64,000 nt of DNA from Niveibacterium sp. SC-1. GTDB taxonomy: Bacteria > Pseudomonadota > Gammaproteobacteria > Burkholderiales > Rhodocyclaceae. Location: NCBI RefSeq assembly GCF_038235435.1, contig NZ_CP151275.1, positions 3,782,001 through 3,846,000 on the forward strand. The letters run 5' to 3'. Positions 40,495 through 49,291 of this stretch are shown in pieces; the stretch's first letter is position 1, and each line of letters starts with the position of its first letter. The notes beneath the pieces are model-generated. The model searched no databases, was not told the DNA's origin, and saw only the letters and a list, made by a program, of their open reading frames with translations. Made by a program: the position numbers and the translations under genes.

Positions 40495-41754
40495 ATGCGG
40501 ATTCTCATCATCGGTGCCGGCCTCGAAGGCGTGGTCGCCGCCTGGTATCTCGCCCGCGACGGGCACAGCGTCACCGTGGTCGAACGCCGGGAAGGTCCCG
40601 GCCTTGAAACCAGTCGCGCCAATGGCGGACAGATCTCAGTCAGCCATCCCGAACCCTGGGCCAACCCCCGCGCGCCCGGGCAGATCCTGCGTTGGCTCGG
40701 TCGCGAAGACGCGCCCCTGCTCTTCCGCCTGCCGGCCGAAGGGGAACGCTGGCGCTGGGGCGTGTCCTTCCTGCGCGAGTGCCTGCCCTGGCGGGCACGC
40801 CGCAATACGGAGGCCATCGCCCATCTCGCGGCCCATAGCCTGGAATGCCTGCGCGAACTGCGCCGCGACACGCGCATCGACTACGACTGCCAGACCCGCG
40901 GGGTGATGCACCTGTTCTTCCACAAGTCCGAGTTCCGCGACGCCGAGCGGCGTGCCCGGGCGCTCGAACGCCTGGGAGTGCATGCGCGCGTGCTCGACCC
41001 CGACGAATGCGTGCATACCGAACCGGCGCTGCGCGCCATGCAGGATCGACTGCAGGGCGGGCTCTACGGCATCGACGACGAGTCCGGCGACGCCTGGCAG
41101 TTCACCGCCCGCCTGGCTGAGCGGCTCGCCGAACAGGGGGTGAACTTCTGCTATGGCAACACGGTGACGCAGCTGGAAGTCACCCGCCGTCGCATCACCG
41201 GTGCGCACGTGCGTGACACCGCCGGCCGTAACGGCCTCATGACGGCCGACGCCGTCGTACTCGCGGCAGGCCCCTGGAGCGGGCCGCTGGCACGCCAGGC
41301 CGGCGTGCGCCTGCCGATCTATCCGGTCAAGGGATACTCGGTCACCTTGCCGATCACGGACGAGGGCAAGGCGCCGACGGTGAGCCTCACCGACGAGAGC
41401 CGCCGTATCGTCTGTTCACGCCTGGGGAACCGACTGCGCGTCGCGGGCACGGCCGAGCTCAACGGCTTCGACATGCGCCCCAACCCGGCGCGCACCGATG
41501 CACTCCTCGACTGGGTCTCGACCAACCTGCCCGGCGCCGCCGCGCTCGAAGCCGCCGAGCACTGGAATGGCCTGCGCCCGGCCACGCCAAACAACATTCC
41601 CATCATCGGCGCCAGCCGCGTGCAAGGCCTCTGGTACAACACCGGACACGGCACGCTGGGCTGGACGCTGGCCTGTGGCTCCGGCCAGCTGCTGGCCGAC
41701 CTGGTGGCTGGCCGGCCACCTCGACTGGCAGGCTTTCCGCTCGCGCAAGCCTGA
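40495..41754 (+). CDS. dadA: D-amino acid dehydrogenase small subunit (FAD)
   Basis: A 419-residue flavoprotein that deaminates D-amino acids, classically D-alanine, to 2-oxo acids and passes electrons to quinone. The FAD fold MRILIIGAGLEGVVAAWYLA begins at the ATG. NGGQISVSHPEPWANP, DDESGDAWQFTARLAERLAEQGV and PVKGYSVTLPITDEG are conserved DadA blocks, and the C-terminal GLWYNTGHGTLGWTLACGSG closes the FAD site. Length is close to E. coli DadA. The ribosome site is weak. No alanine racemase is nearby. Confidence 0.9.
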   Translation: MRILIIGAGLEGVVAAWYLARDGHSVTVVERREGPGLETSRANGGQISVSHPEPWANPRAPGQILRWLGREDAPLLFRLPAEGERWRWGVSFLRECLPWRARRNTEAIAHLAAHSLECLRELRRDTRIDYDCQTRGVMHLFFHKSEFRDAERRARALERLGVHARVLDPDECVHTEPALRAMQDRLQGGLYGIDDESGDAWQFTARLAERLAEQGVNFCYGNTVTQLEVTRRRITGAHVRDTAGRNGLMTADAVVLAAGPWSGPLARQAGVRLPIYPVKGYSVTLPITDEGKAPTVSLTDESRRIVCSRLGNRLRVAGTAELNGFDMRPNPARTDALLDWVSTNLPGAAALEAAEHWNGLRPATPNNIPIIGASRVQGLWYNTGHGTLGWTLACGSGQLLADLVAGRPPRLAGFPLAQA

Positions 41755-41797
41755 ACATCTGCGGTGCAATCGCGCCGCCCCCACAGGAGAGACAGGG

Positions 41798-42754
41798 ATG
41801 AGGCTTCGACAACTACGCTGGCCCGGACTCCTGTTGCTCGCGCTCGTGCACGGCGCGGGATTCGCCCAAGCGCCCACCCCCCGGGTGCGCGTCACCGATC
41901 TCACCGGTAATTTCGTCGCCTTCTACAACGCCGCCAACGCGCCTGGCGTCGACGCGGAAAAACGATTCGCGCTGTGGCAGCAGCACTACGGCTTTGCAGC
42001 CGTGCCCGCCGGCGAGAACGGCCAAGTCCTCGCGCGCGCCCTGCTCGACCAGGCCTGGCCGCGCTACGCCGCCGCGATGGACCGGATCATCGTCGGCTAC
42101 GGCGGCATGCGGCCCTCGCCCGAGAACCAGCTGCACGCCGCCGCCGAACTCCTGAAACTTGACCGGCCACTCAAGCTCCACGTCCTCGCCTACGTGGGCA
42201 TGTTCGAGGGCAATGCCTTCACCCAGGTCTCGAACGGGGAAGTCACCGTCGCGTTGCCGGTGGAAGATCCGCCCGACCATCGCGCGGTCAGCGCCGCCCA
42301 CGAACTCACCCATGCCGTACAGATCGCGCTGGGCACCCTACCCGGCGCCGACGCGCCGCTGGCCAGCCTGGTGATGGCCGAGGGCCTGGCCATGCACGCC
42401 TCGCGCGAGCTCGTTCCAGGCGGCAAACCTGAACGGTACGTGGAGCTGGAACCCGGATGGCTGGCAGCCGCGCGCAAGCGTGAAGCGGCTGTCCTGCGCA
42501 GCGTGCGTGCAGCCCTGGCGAGCACGGACCCCGAAACCATCCATCAGCACCTGATGGACCGTGGCCCCTCGGGGCTCACGCGCGAGGGCTACTACGCCGG
42601 ATGGCGCATCGTCGAACAGTGGCGGGCGGACGGGCGCAGCTTTGCACAGATCGCTCGGATCCCGCCTGGGCAACAGGTCGCGGAGGTCGACGCTGTGATC
42701 AGCCGCCTCTTGTCTCAGGCGCCGGCCAAACCGCCCGCGAAGAAGAAACCCTGA
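41798..42754 (+). CDS. Secreted metallopeptidase-like protein with HExxH
   Basis: A 318-residue protein with a signal peptide (LLLLALVHGAGFAQA). A zinc-peptidase-type motif AHELTHAVQ gives H168, E169 and H172, and a downstream E195 in MAEGLAMHASREL is placed as in gluzincins. It resembles putative Zn-dependent proteases of the DUF2268 kind, but the family assignment is not certain. The C-terminal third has GPSGLTREGYYAGWRIVEQW and ends in a Lys/Pro tail. The ATG at 41798 has CAGGAGA. The gene is followed by a strong terminator and starts 43 bases after dadA. Confidence 0.75.
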   Translation: MRLRQLRWPGLLLLALVHGAGFAQAPTPRVRVTDLTGNFVAFYNAANAPGVDAEKRFALWQQHYGFAAVPAGENGQVLARALLDQAWPRYAAAMDRIIVGYGGMRPSPENQLHAAAELLKLDRPLKLHVLAYVGMFEGNAFTQVSNGEVTVALPVEDPPDHRAVSAAHELTHAVQIALGTLPGADAPLASLVMAEGLAMHASRELVPGGKPERYVELEPGWLAAARKREAAVLRSVRAALASTDPETIHQHLMDRGPSGLTREGYYAGWRIVEQWRADGRSFAQIARIPPGQQVAEVDAVISRLLSQAPAKPPAKKKP

Positions 42755-42780
42755 CTCGACGTTCCGATCGACTGGGACGA

Positions 42781-42809
42781 AAAAACGCCACCCGAGGGTG
42801 GCGTTTTTC
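42781..42809. terminator. Terminator after the metallopeptidase gene
   Basis: AAAAACGCCACCC and GGGTGGCGTTTTT around a 2-base loop, A and T runs on both sides. It can serve both strands. Confidence 0.88.
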
Positions 42810-42859
42810 ATTGCTGCGTGGGCCGCAGGCACGGCCCTCCGCCGATCGTTCGTCGATTG

Positions 42860-43006
42860 TTAGGCCAGCATGAATACAGCCGCGGCCGCGAGCAACAGGG
42901 GCAGAAAGCCCTGCGCGAGCGAATAGCCGATCTGCTGCAGCAGCGCGCGATCCATTGGTGCGTGGTCGCGGCGGTTGATTCTGGCGCTATGGAACAGGGT
43001 GCTCAT
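42860..43006 (-). CDS. Small single-helix membrane protein (48 residues)
   Basis: The frame starts MSTLFHSARINRRDHAPMDR and ends with one hydrophobic helix (GFLPLLLAAAAVFMLA) at the very C-terminus. The ribosome site CGAGGAGAAC lies 7 bases upstream of the ATG at 43006, which is what sets this frame apart from the longer in-frame extension. Function unknown. It is divergent from the LysR gene and could be its target. Confidence 0.6.
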   Translation of the reverse strand: MSTLFHSARINRRDHAPMDRALLQQIGYSLAQGFLPLLLAAAAVFMLA

Positions 43007-43377
43007 TGGAGTTCTCCTCGTTGGAGGCCGACCGGCAGCGGAAACACGCTGCAAGGCTGGCCTCGTGCGCCTTGCCAGGCAGGCAAGGACGCGGGCGTGA
43101 TGCGGGTTCGACAGGCAGGCGTCTTGTAGAGCGACGCTATCGAACCGGTTCCGGCGCACAGGCAAGGCCGGCCTGGATTGGCACGCGCTGGCGCGGGCCA
43201 AGGGGCATCAACGCAAGGAGGACAACTACATCGACGTGCCTTGCGTTTGCCCCGCAATTGAAGCGGTTGGACATGGGGACACCATCGGTTCAAGTAAGTG
43301 TTTGAATCATATGGCAAGCGCTGCTCGGATGCCGCAAAATGATTATTCGCTCACGTCGAACAATCACCGGAGTGGCC
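43007..43377. other. Gene-free stretch between the small gene and lysR
   Basis: 371 bases without a supportable gene. A palindrome CCTTGCC-aggca-GGCAAGG lies at 43070-43088. The region just before lysR (43300-43360) is AT-richer than its surroundings and probably holds the lysR promoter and an autoregulatory site. Confidence 0.5.
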
Positions 43378-44307
43378 ATGGACAAGTTCGAGACCCTGCG
43401 TACCTTCCTGTCCGTCGCGGAACTGGAGTCTTTCTCGGCCGCGGCCAAGCGGCTGGGACTCGCGCGTTCCACCGTCACCACGCAGGTGCAGTCGCTCGAA
43501 CGCGAGCTCGGCCTCGCCCTGCTGAACCGGAGCACCCGTCATGTCTCGCTGACACCGGAGGGCGAGCGTTTTTTCAATCGTGCCTCCGTGCTGGTAGGTG
43601 GGCTCGAAGACCTCGCGGCGGAATTCCGCCAGCGCGCCGGGCGGGTCGCCGGCAGGCTGCATGTGCAGATGACCGAATCGATCGCCAACACGCTGGTGCT
43701 GCCGCGCTTGCCGCAGTTCCTGCGCACCTATCCGGACCTGATCCTGCGGATCTCGCTGTCCGAACGCGCGCCGGACCTGGCCGAGGAAGGCATCGACATC
43801 GCCTTGCGGCTCTCCACGCAGAAGGACTCCGCGTATCGCTACCGGCGCTTCGGCCAAGTGAGCTTCATCATGACGGCGAGCCCGGCTTACCTCACGCGCT
43901 ACGGCGTCCCACGGCATCCCAACGACCTGCGCCGGCATCGCACCATCGACTTCTTCGACGCCGACGCGGGACGCACGATCGACTACGTGCTGGTGAAGGG
44001 ACGCGAGCGCATCACGGTGCCGGCCGACGGCGTGCTGGCGGTGGACAACACCCGCGCCGGTCTCACCTGCGCGCTGGCCGGACTGGGCATCTACGAGGAT
44101 TTCGACTTCGTGCAGCGGCCGCATCTTGCCGACGGCAAGCTGGTGCGCGTGCTGCCCGACTGGAAGCGCCCGGGTCCCGCGGTCGTGGCGCTCTACCCTT
44201 CCGGCCGCCAGAACTCTGCGCCGGTGCGCACCTTCCTGCGCTTCCTCGACGAGACCCTGGGGCCCGAATTGCGCCACGCCGCGCAGGAGACCTCGCGCAG
44301 CGCCTGA
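43378..44307 (+). CDS. LysR-family transcriptional regulator
   Basis: A 309-residue LysR-type regulator. The N-terminal winged helix-turn-helix is typical (MDKFETLRTFLSVAELESFS, AAAKRLGLARSTVTTQVQSLE). The effector domain begins near LHVQMTESIANTLVLPRL and ends PVRTFLRFLDETL. It is of the CrgA/TM-type subgroup that often sits divergent from its target. No obvious metabolic target gene is next to it; the only divergent frame is the 48-residue protein. The effector cannot be told. Confidence 0.9.
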   Translation: MDKFETLRTFLSVAELESFSAAAKRLGLARSTVTTQVQSLERELGLALLNRSTRHVSLTPEGERFFNRASVLVGGLEDLAAEFRQRAGRVAGRLHVQMTESIANTLVLPRLPQFLRTYPDLILRISLSERAPDLAEEGIDIALRLSTQKDSAYRYRRFGQVSFIMTASPAYLTRYGVPRHPNDLRRHRTIDFFDADAGRTIDYVLVKGRERITVPADGVLAVDNTRAGLTCALAGLGIYEDFDFVQRPHLADGKLVRVLPDWKRPGPAVVALYPSGRQNSAPVRTFLRFLDETLGPELRHAAQETSRSA

Positions 44308-44344
44308 AGACGCTTCAGTCCCAGCGCCGCGCGTGGCGCGCCCT

Positions 44345-45049
44345 TTACGCCGGGGTCGCCTGCAGCGCGCTTTCCAGCTTGAGGAAATCACGCGGCGCCA
44401 CCACGCTGCGCGCGAGACCCACCAGGCCCTCGAAGGCCGGTGCGGGGGCATGCGCCCGGATCGCGCCGAGGAAACCGCAGCGCTCGCCGTGGCTCATCGC
44501 GGAGAGCATCCAGCGCATCGACAGGCCCACCTTCTCGGGCGGGATCGATGCGACGAGCGCGGCCTCGATGCCGGCGATTTCCGCGTCGCTGTAATGCGCC
44601 CACAGCACGCCGTTGTTGTGGCTTTCCTCGATGCTCATGTGCAGGTAGTTCTCGGCCACGAAGCCGGCCAGCACGCGGTAGAGCAACTGCTGGACGACCG
44701 CGCGCTGGCCCCGCGGCGTGGCCTTGAGGCGTTCGAGCAGAAGACCCAGTTCGGCGATCTCTTCGAGGTGATCCTGATGCTCGTCCGCGGTGCGGCTGGC
44801 ACTGCCCGGCGCACGTGCTTCCATCGCCGTATGGATGAAGTCGTTCTCATGCTGGACGTGGCTGCCGCAGAACAGCAGCAGGCCTTCCAATTCTTGCGCA
44901 AGCGCGGCCAAATCGGCCTCGTCGTCCGGATCGATCCGGCCGGCGAGGTAGAGTGTCTGCCCCATCGCGCTGCGCAGGCCCTTGTGTACGAGGGCGTAGA
45001 TGTCGTAGCGCGATTGCTTGTGGATCGCGGGCTCGGGGTGCTTGTCCAT
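44345..45049 (-). CDS. Hemerythrin-like (HHE) domain protein
   Basis: A 234-residue cytoplasmic protein. The pattern YDIYALVHKGLRSAMGQTLYL, HVQHENDFIHTAMEA and DEHQDHLEEIAEL places His and Glu residues at helix spacings typical of HHE cation-binding four-helix bundles, with a later NYLHMSIEESHNN and ERCGFLGAIR. Such proteins bind a di-iron site and sense or store O2 or NO. The start at 45049 has GGAGAAAG. It is divergent from gntK. Its partner and role are not visible from the context. Confidence 0.75.
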   Translation of the reverse strand: MDKHPEPAIHKQSRYDIYALVHKGLRSAMGQTLYLAGRIDPDDEADLAALAQELEGLLLFCGSHVQHENDFIHTAMEARAPGSASRTADEHQDHLEEIAELGLLLERLKATPRGQRAVVQQLLYRVLAGFVAENYLHMSIEESHNNGVLWAHYSDAEIAGIEAALVASIPPEKVGLSMRWMLSAMSHGERCGFLGAIRAHAPAPAFEGLVGLARSVVAPRDFLKLESALQATPA

Positions 45050-45183
45050 GCTCTTTCTCCAGAGGTGTAGGTCGTGTTCTGACGGCCAGCGCAGTCTAGG
45101 GCGGCGCAAGGACAGGGGTTCCTAAAACAAGGATCAGTGAAGGTTAAGAACTTCCTAAGGTCCGAAAGCATGAGAACAATTTC

Positions 45184-45672
45184 ATGATCGTGGTGGTGAT
45201 GGGCGTGTCCGGGAGCGGCAAGAGCACCGTGGGCGCCCTGCTTGCGCAGACGCTAGGCTGCTCGTTCGCCGACGCGGATGACTTTCACAGCGTGGAGAAC
45301 CGCGACAAGATGTCGCGCGGCATCCCGCTCGAGGACGCAGACCGCTGGCCCTGGCTGCAGTCCCTGCGTGCCGATATGGACGCGCAGCGCGCGCGAGGAC
45401 TGTCGCGCGTCTACGCCTGCTCGGCCTTGCGTCATGCGTATCGCGAGATCCTGGGCGCAGGCCTGCCCGACGTCGCCTTCGTCTTCCTCAACGGCAGCCC
45501 CGAACTGGTGGCGCAGCGGCTGGCCGCGCGCAAGGGCCACTTCTCGAATCCAAGCCTGATGGAGAGCCAGTTCGCCACGCTCGAAGCGCCGGCGGATGCC
45601 ATCGTCGTGGATATCGCCGACGCACCGCAGGACATCGTCACCCAGGTGCTCGCGCGCCTGCCTGGCCGCTGA
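45184..45672 (+). CDS. gntK: Gluconokinase
   Basis: A 162-residue P-loop kinase that phosphorylates D-gluconate for the pentose phosphate or Entner-Doudoroff route. Walker A is VMGVSGSGKSTVG. FADADDFHSVENRDKMSRGIPLEDADRWPWL (in two conserved blocks DADDFHS and MSRGIPLEDADRWPWL) is the substrate site, and YACSALRHAYREILG is the lid region with the typical CSALK/R motif. No gluconate transporter is next to it. It is followed by a GC-rich bidirectional terminator. Confidence 0.96.
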   Translation: MIVVVMGVSGSGKSTVGALLAQTLGCSFADADDFHSVENRDKMSRGIPLEDADRWPWLQSLRADMDAQRARGLSRVYACSALRHAYREILGAGLPDVAFVFLNGSPELVAQRLAARKGHFSNPSLMESQFATLEAPADAIVVDIADAPQDIVTQVLARLPGR

Positions 45673-45716
45673 ACACGAATGCCGCGCCGCCGTGGCGGCG
45701 GCCGATGCACAAAACG

Positions 45717-45746
45717 AAAACGCGCGCCCCGAGGGGCGCGCGTTTT
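45717..45746. terminator. Bidirectional terminator between gntK and the phytase-like gene
   Basis: AAAACGCGCGCCCC and GGGGCGCGCGTTTT around a 2-base loop between convergent genes. Confidence 0.88.
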
Positions 45747-45769
45747 CTTTGCTGAGGGCTTGCGCCCGC

Positions 45770-47812
45770 TCAGTTCGCGACAGCGAATTCGCTCAGCTTC
45801 TTGGGGAAGCGGATCAGCCACAGACGCGTCGGACGTTGCTCGGGCAGGCCACGGGTCACGCGCGCACCGATCACACCGGCCGGGCAGTCCTTGATGATCA
45901 CGCCTTGGGCATCGGCGGTACATGCGGTGATGTCGCCGTCGATGGTGTTGCCCTGGGCGTCGAACATGATGGTCCGCAGGCCGAAGTCGTTGTCGTTGAT
46001 GAGTGCCAGCGTATTGTCATCGACGATCGAAAGACCCTCGGCCTTCTCCGCGAGCCAGCCCGCGGCGTTCAGGTCCAGGAGCTGCGTTTTCTTCAAGGTG
46101 ACGACCGTCGAATAATCGGCGGCGTTCACCGGCGCGGTGGTGATGCTGCTCTTCTCCAGGTCAGAACCCAGCCCAGCGATGTTCGTCGCGCCGGCGGGGA
46201 TCTCGACCAGCATCAGGCGGTTGTGCACCGTGCCGTCCTTGGCCGAGCCCTGTTCGACCACGATGAACTTGCCGTTGCCCAGGGACACCAGGTCCGACAT
46301 CTTGGCGTTGCCGGTACGGTCCTTGTCATAGTCGGCGCCGTTGATCGGGTAGGCGAAGAGCTTCGAGGTTTCGGTCGTCGGATCGAACTCCAGCCAACGT
46401 GCGAACTTCGCGACGTTGCGGATGTTGTCCGCGGAGCCTCCCGGCGGCGTCGCCTTGCCGTCATCGATCGGGCTTTGCAACATGCCGTAGAGCTTGCCGC
46501 TGGCCTTGTCGAGCGTCAGGCCTTCCATGCCGCGATTGACGCGGCGCTTGGAGAGGATCAGTGGCAGGTCGCTCGCGCCCGAACCCGGCTGGTACTTCTT
46601 CACCAGGCGGCCGGTTGCCATGTCGAACTTGGACAGGAAGGGACCGTACTCGTCGGAGATCCACCAGTTCTTGCCGTCCGGCGAGATCACGATGGCCTCG
46701 GGGTCGATGCCGTTGGCGTCGTAGCCGTTGGCGATCACCTTGAGACTGTCGTCCAGCGCGGCTTCCGCGGTACCGCCCACGACCACGGCGGAGGCCGAGA
46801 TCGGCAGGCCGGTCAGCGGCTTGCCGCTGGCGTCTGCGAGCGGAAGCAGCGACTTGAGCGTGGCGCCCTTGCTGCCCACCGAGATCAGGCCTACGGAGGG
46901 ATGGAAGTTGGGCGTGGGGAAGATCTTGCTCGTCACGGTCTTGGTCGGATCGGCCGGCGACGGCACATTGGGACCGTCACCGTTCGGACCGCGGTCGGTC
47001 AGACCCCAGAACTCCAGCGAACCGTCGGCGGCCTTGCCCTTGAAGGCCAGACCCGAGCCCGCTGCGGGATAGAAACCGCCGGGGAAGTCCGCCTTCACCT
47101 TGGCACTGCTGCCTTCGTAGGGAACGAAGAGGCTCGCATCGGCGGCCACTTCGTACTTGGTGATCACAACCTCTCCGCCCGCGCTCGCCTGGGTGACGCG
47201 CGAATCGGCGGAAACGCCACTGCTCACCAGCGAATTCTGGAAGTGCTCAAGCGCCAGTTTGCGCGCCGTAGCGTCAAGCGGACGCGCGTTGTAGGGCACG
47301 CCGAACGCATCGGCCGTGGTCGGGAGAATCGCTGCGAGCGCGGTCGCGAAGGCGGTGGCATCGCCCTTGAAATCGAGTGCCTTGCCAGCGAACGCGGCCT
47401 TCACGTCGGCGGGGATCTGGATGCCGTTGGCCGGATTGCCGTCCTGGTCGAGGGTCTGCAGGAACAGCAGGCGGTTGATCACGGCGTCCTCGCCGATCGC
47501 CGCAGCGGCAGCGAGGTCTTGCGGCGTGACGGTGGTCGCACAGCTCACGCTACCTAGCGTGATGCCGCCGATCGAGAAGCTGATCTTCTCGCCTTCCTTG
47601 CAGGAGAACTGGCCCTTGGTGTCGGTCGTGCCGGAACCGGTGGGCGTCGCGTAGTCGACACCCTGCACGGCAGCGTCGAGCAGGACGCCGGTCACGGTCT
47701 GGGGTTGGGGGGTGGGAGCAGGAGCTGGCGCAGCGTCGTCATCGTTACCACAGGCGGTCAGGCCCGCCGCCACGACCGAGGCCAGCAGGGTCGCGAGAAT
47801 CTTCTTGTTCAT
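45770..47812 (-). CDS. Esterase-like phytase family lipoprotein
   Basis: A 680-residue predicted outer-membrane lipoprotein. The lipobox LTAC lies at the end of a signal peptide MNKKILATLLASVVAAGLTAC, followed by a Pro/Ala spacer (DDDAAPAPAPTPQPQ). Residues ~40-200 form a domain with GVLLDAAVQGVDYATPTG, and the C-terminal ~450 residues are a phytase-like (esterase-like activity of phytase) beta-propeller: FWGLTDRGPNGDGP, IDPEAIVISPDGKNWWISDEYGPFLSKFD, RRVNRGMEGLTLDKASGKLYGMLQS (as separate conserved blocks) and KAEGLSIVDDNTLALINDND. A phosphoesterase role is inferred, not shown. Confidence 0.85.
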   Translation of the reverse strand: MNKKILATLLASVVAAGLTACGNDDDAAPAPAPTPQPQTVTGVLLDAAVQGVDYATPTGSGTTDTKGQFSCKEGEKISFSIGGITLGSVSCATTVTPQDLAAAAAIGEDAVINRLLFLQTLDQDGNPANGIQIPADVKAAFAGKALDFKGDATAFATALAAILPTTADAFGVPYNARPLDATARKLALEHFQNSLVSSGVSADSRVTQASAGGEVVITKYEVAADASLFVPYEGSSAKVKADFPGGFYPAAGSGLAFKGKAADGSLEFWGLTDRGPNGDGPNVPSPADPTKTVTSKIFPTPNFHPSVGLISVGSKGATLKSLLPLADASGKPLTGLPISASAVVVGGTAEAALDDSLKVIANGYDANGIDPEAIVISPDGKNWWISDEYGPFLSKFDMATGRLVKKYQPGSGASDLPLILSKRRVNRGMEGLTLDKASGKLYGMLQSPIDDGKATPPGGSADNIRNVAKFARWLEFDPTTETSKLFAYPINGADYDKDRTGNAKMSDLVSLGNGKFIVVEQGSAKDGTVHNRLMLVEIPAGATNIAGLGSDLEKSSITTAPVNAADYSTVVTLKKTQLLDLNAAGWLAEKAEGLSIVDDNTLALINDNDFGLRTIMFDAQGNTIDGDITACTADAQGVIIKDCPAGVIGARVTRGLPEQRPTRLWLIRFPKKLSEFAVAN

Positions 47813-47910
47813 GGAGTGAGCACACGTTGTTGTGAGGGCCCCGGTTCATTCCGGGACTCCGCATTGGATGCGATGCGCGTGACATGCCCGTGACAAATAC
47901 GAGACAGCGC

Positions 47911-48936
47911 TCAGGGACTCGCGAGGGCGGCTCCGACGCTCCCGAGGCGGCCCCAGATCCGCTTGCAGACCGCCAGTAGCGGGCGCTCCACCAGGAAGTG
48001 CACGGCGACGCCAGCCAGAGTCGCCGCGGTCACGTGCAGGGTGATCACGCAGGCGGCGGCTACCGGCGTAAGCGTTCCGAAACCCAGAAGGCGACAGCCC
48101 TGCCCCACCCATATGAAGGTGAACAAGTGGCTCAGGTAGATCGAGTAGGAGGCGTCGCCGATCAGCAGGAGCGCGCGGCATTTCCAACCACTGCACAGAT
48201 GGATCGCTCCGAGGACGAGCACCGCCGCGCATAGGCCGGACATCAGGAGCCTGGCCTCTTTCGGTGCGATCCCCGTCAGCGCCAGGCCCGTGGCCCCGCC
48301 GACGACGAGGAGCAACGCCTGGAGACGCCCTCGCGGCGCATCAGCGCGATATGTGTGATTGAGCGCTACGCCCAGCAGAAAGGTCAGGAGCAAGGGCGAG
48401 GTATAGAAGGACCACGCGGGCGCAGGCCCGTCGATCACCCAGCCTGCAACCACCAGCCCGACCAACGCGGCACTCAGGAGCATGTATCGCAGCCCCCCGA
48501 AGGCCAGGCTGAGCGCAAAGACCAGATAGAAGAAGATCTCGTAGTTCACCGACCAGCCGGGCAAGAGGGCCGGCGCAATGAAGGCCGCATTGAGAGGGTA
48601 GTGGCGTGGCAGGAACGCGAGGTCGAGGAGCAGCCCCTTGCCCAGCCAGCCCACAAGAAACCATGCGGCGAGCAACAGGAAGAGCCAGTAGAGCGGCACC
48701 ACCCGGATGAACCGCCGCACCAGAAACGCACGGATCTGCGGCCACCGGGCCTCCCCCGGTTCAAAACCCCGGCTGACATGCGCGATGACGAAGCCGCTGA
48801 TGACGAAGAAGATGTCGACGCCTCGCGCGCCGAAGCTCGACCACGCAGGCAGATCGGCCCCGAAGAAATGGCGCGCGTGATGGGCAACTACCATGAGCGC
48901 GGCGATGGCACGGAGATACTGGATGCCTTCGATCAT
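47911..48936 (-). CDS. Acyltransferase 3 family membrane protein
   Basis: A 341-residue inner-membrane O-acyltransferase of the OafA/WecH-type family with about ten helices. The N-terminus IEGIQYLRAIAALMVVAHHARHFFG holds the catalytic-type His, and GARGVDIFFVISGFVIAH and FLVRRFIRVVPLYWLFLL are signature blocks. The start at 48936 is chosen by homology; the open frame runs further up. It stands alone; the substrate is unknown. It is a different subfamily from the 15300-16559 gene. Confidence 0.9.
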   Translation of the reverse strand: MIEGIQYLRAIAALMVVAHHARHFFGADLPAWSSFGARGVDIFFVISGFVIAHVSRGFEPGEARWPQIRAFLVRRFIRVVPLYWLFLLLAAWFLVGWLGKGLLLDLAFLPRHYPLNAAFIAPALLPGWSVNYEIFFYLVFALSLAFGGLRYMLLSAALVGLVVAGWVIDGPAPAWSFYTSPLLLTFLLGVALNHTYRADAPRGRLQALLLVVGGATGLALTGIAPKEARLLMSGLCAAVLVLGAIHLCSGWKCRALLLIGDASYSIYLSHLFTFIWVGQGCRLLGFGTLTPVAAACVITLHVTAATLAGVAVHFLVERPLLAVCKRIWGRLGSVGAALASP

Positions 48937-49291
48937 GAAGTGTCTCTGAAGGGACAGTCGAGGCGGAAGCGCTTCAGCAAGCAACCGGATCACACGGGCC
49001 CGGCCGCGCCCGCGTTGTTGTCCAAGCGTAGGTCTTGGTGCGAAACATGCCAACGGCACCTTTCACAGCGGCCCCACGAGAGTGTTTCCGCGGGGGGCGT
49101 GGGGGCAGCCCTGGGGATGAGAGCTGTCCCGCGACGGCGCGGCCTTGCCTCGAGCTCACAACACCGGTGCGCGCTTGGGCGGAAACAGGGACGGGGACAA
49201 CCGACCGCGGACGGCAGCGGCGGCCCGCCGGAAACGGCCATCCGTCAGGGCTGCTGCCGGACGTTTCTGGCGGCTGGAGCGGAAACCGACT
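48937..49291. other. Gene-free stretch upstream of the acyltransferase gene
   Basis: 355 bases between the acyltransferase start and the rsmA stop, both on the minus strand. I see no gene, RNA or clear regulatory element. Confidence 0.6.

Noticed and set aside
45596..47557. A 653-residue plus-strand frame antisense to the phytase-like gene
   Set aside because: Shadow frame without conserved features; the real gene has signal peptide, lipobox and domain motifs.
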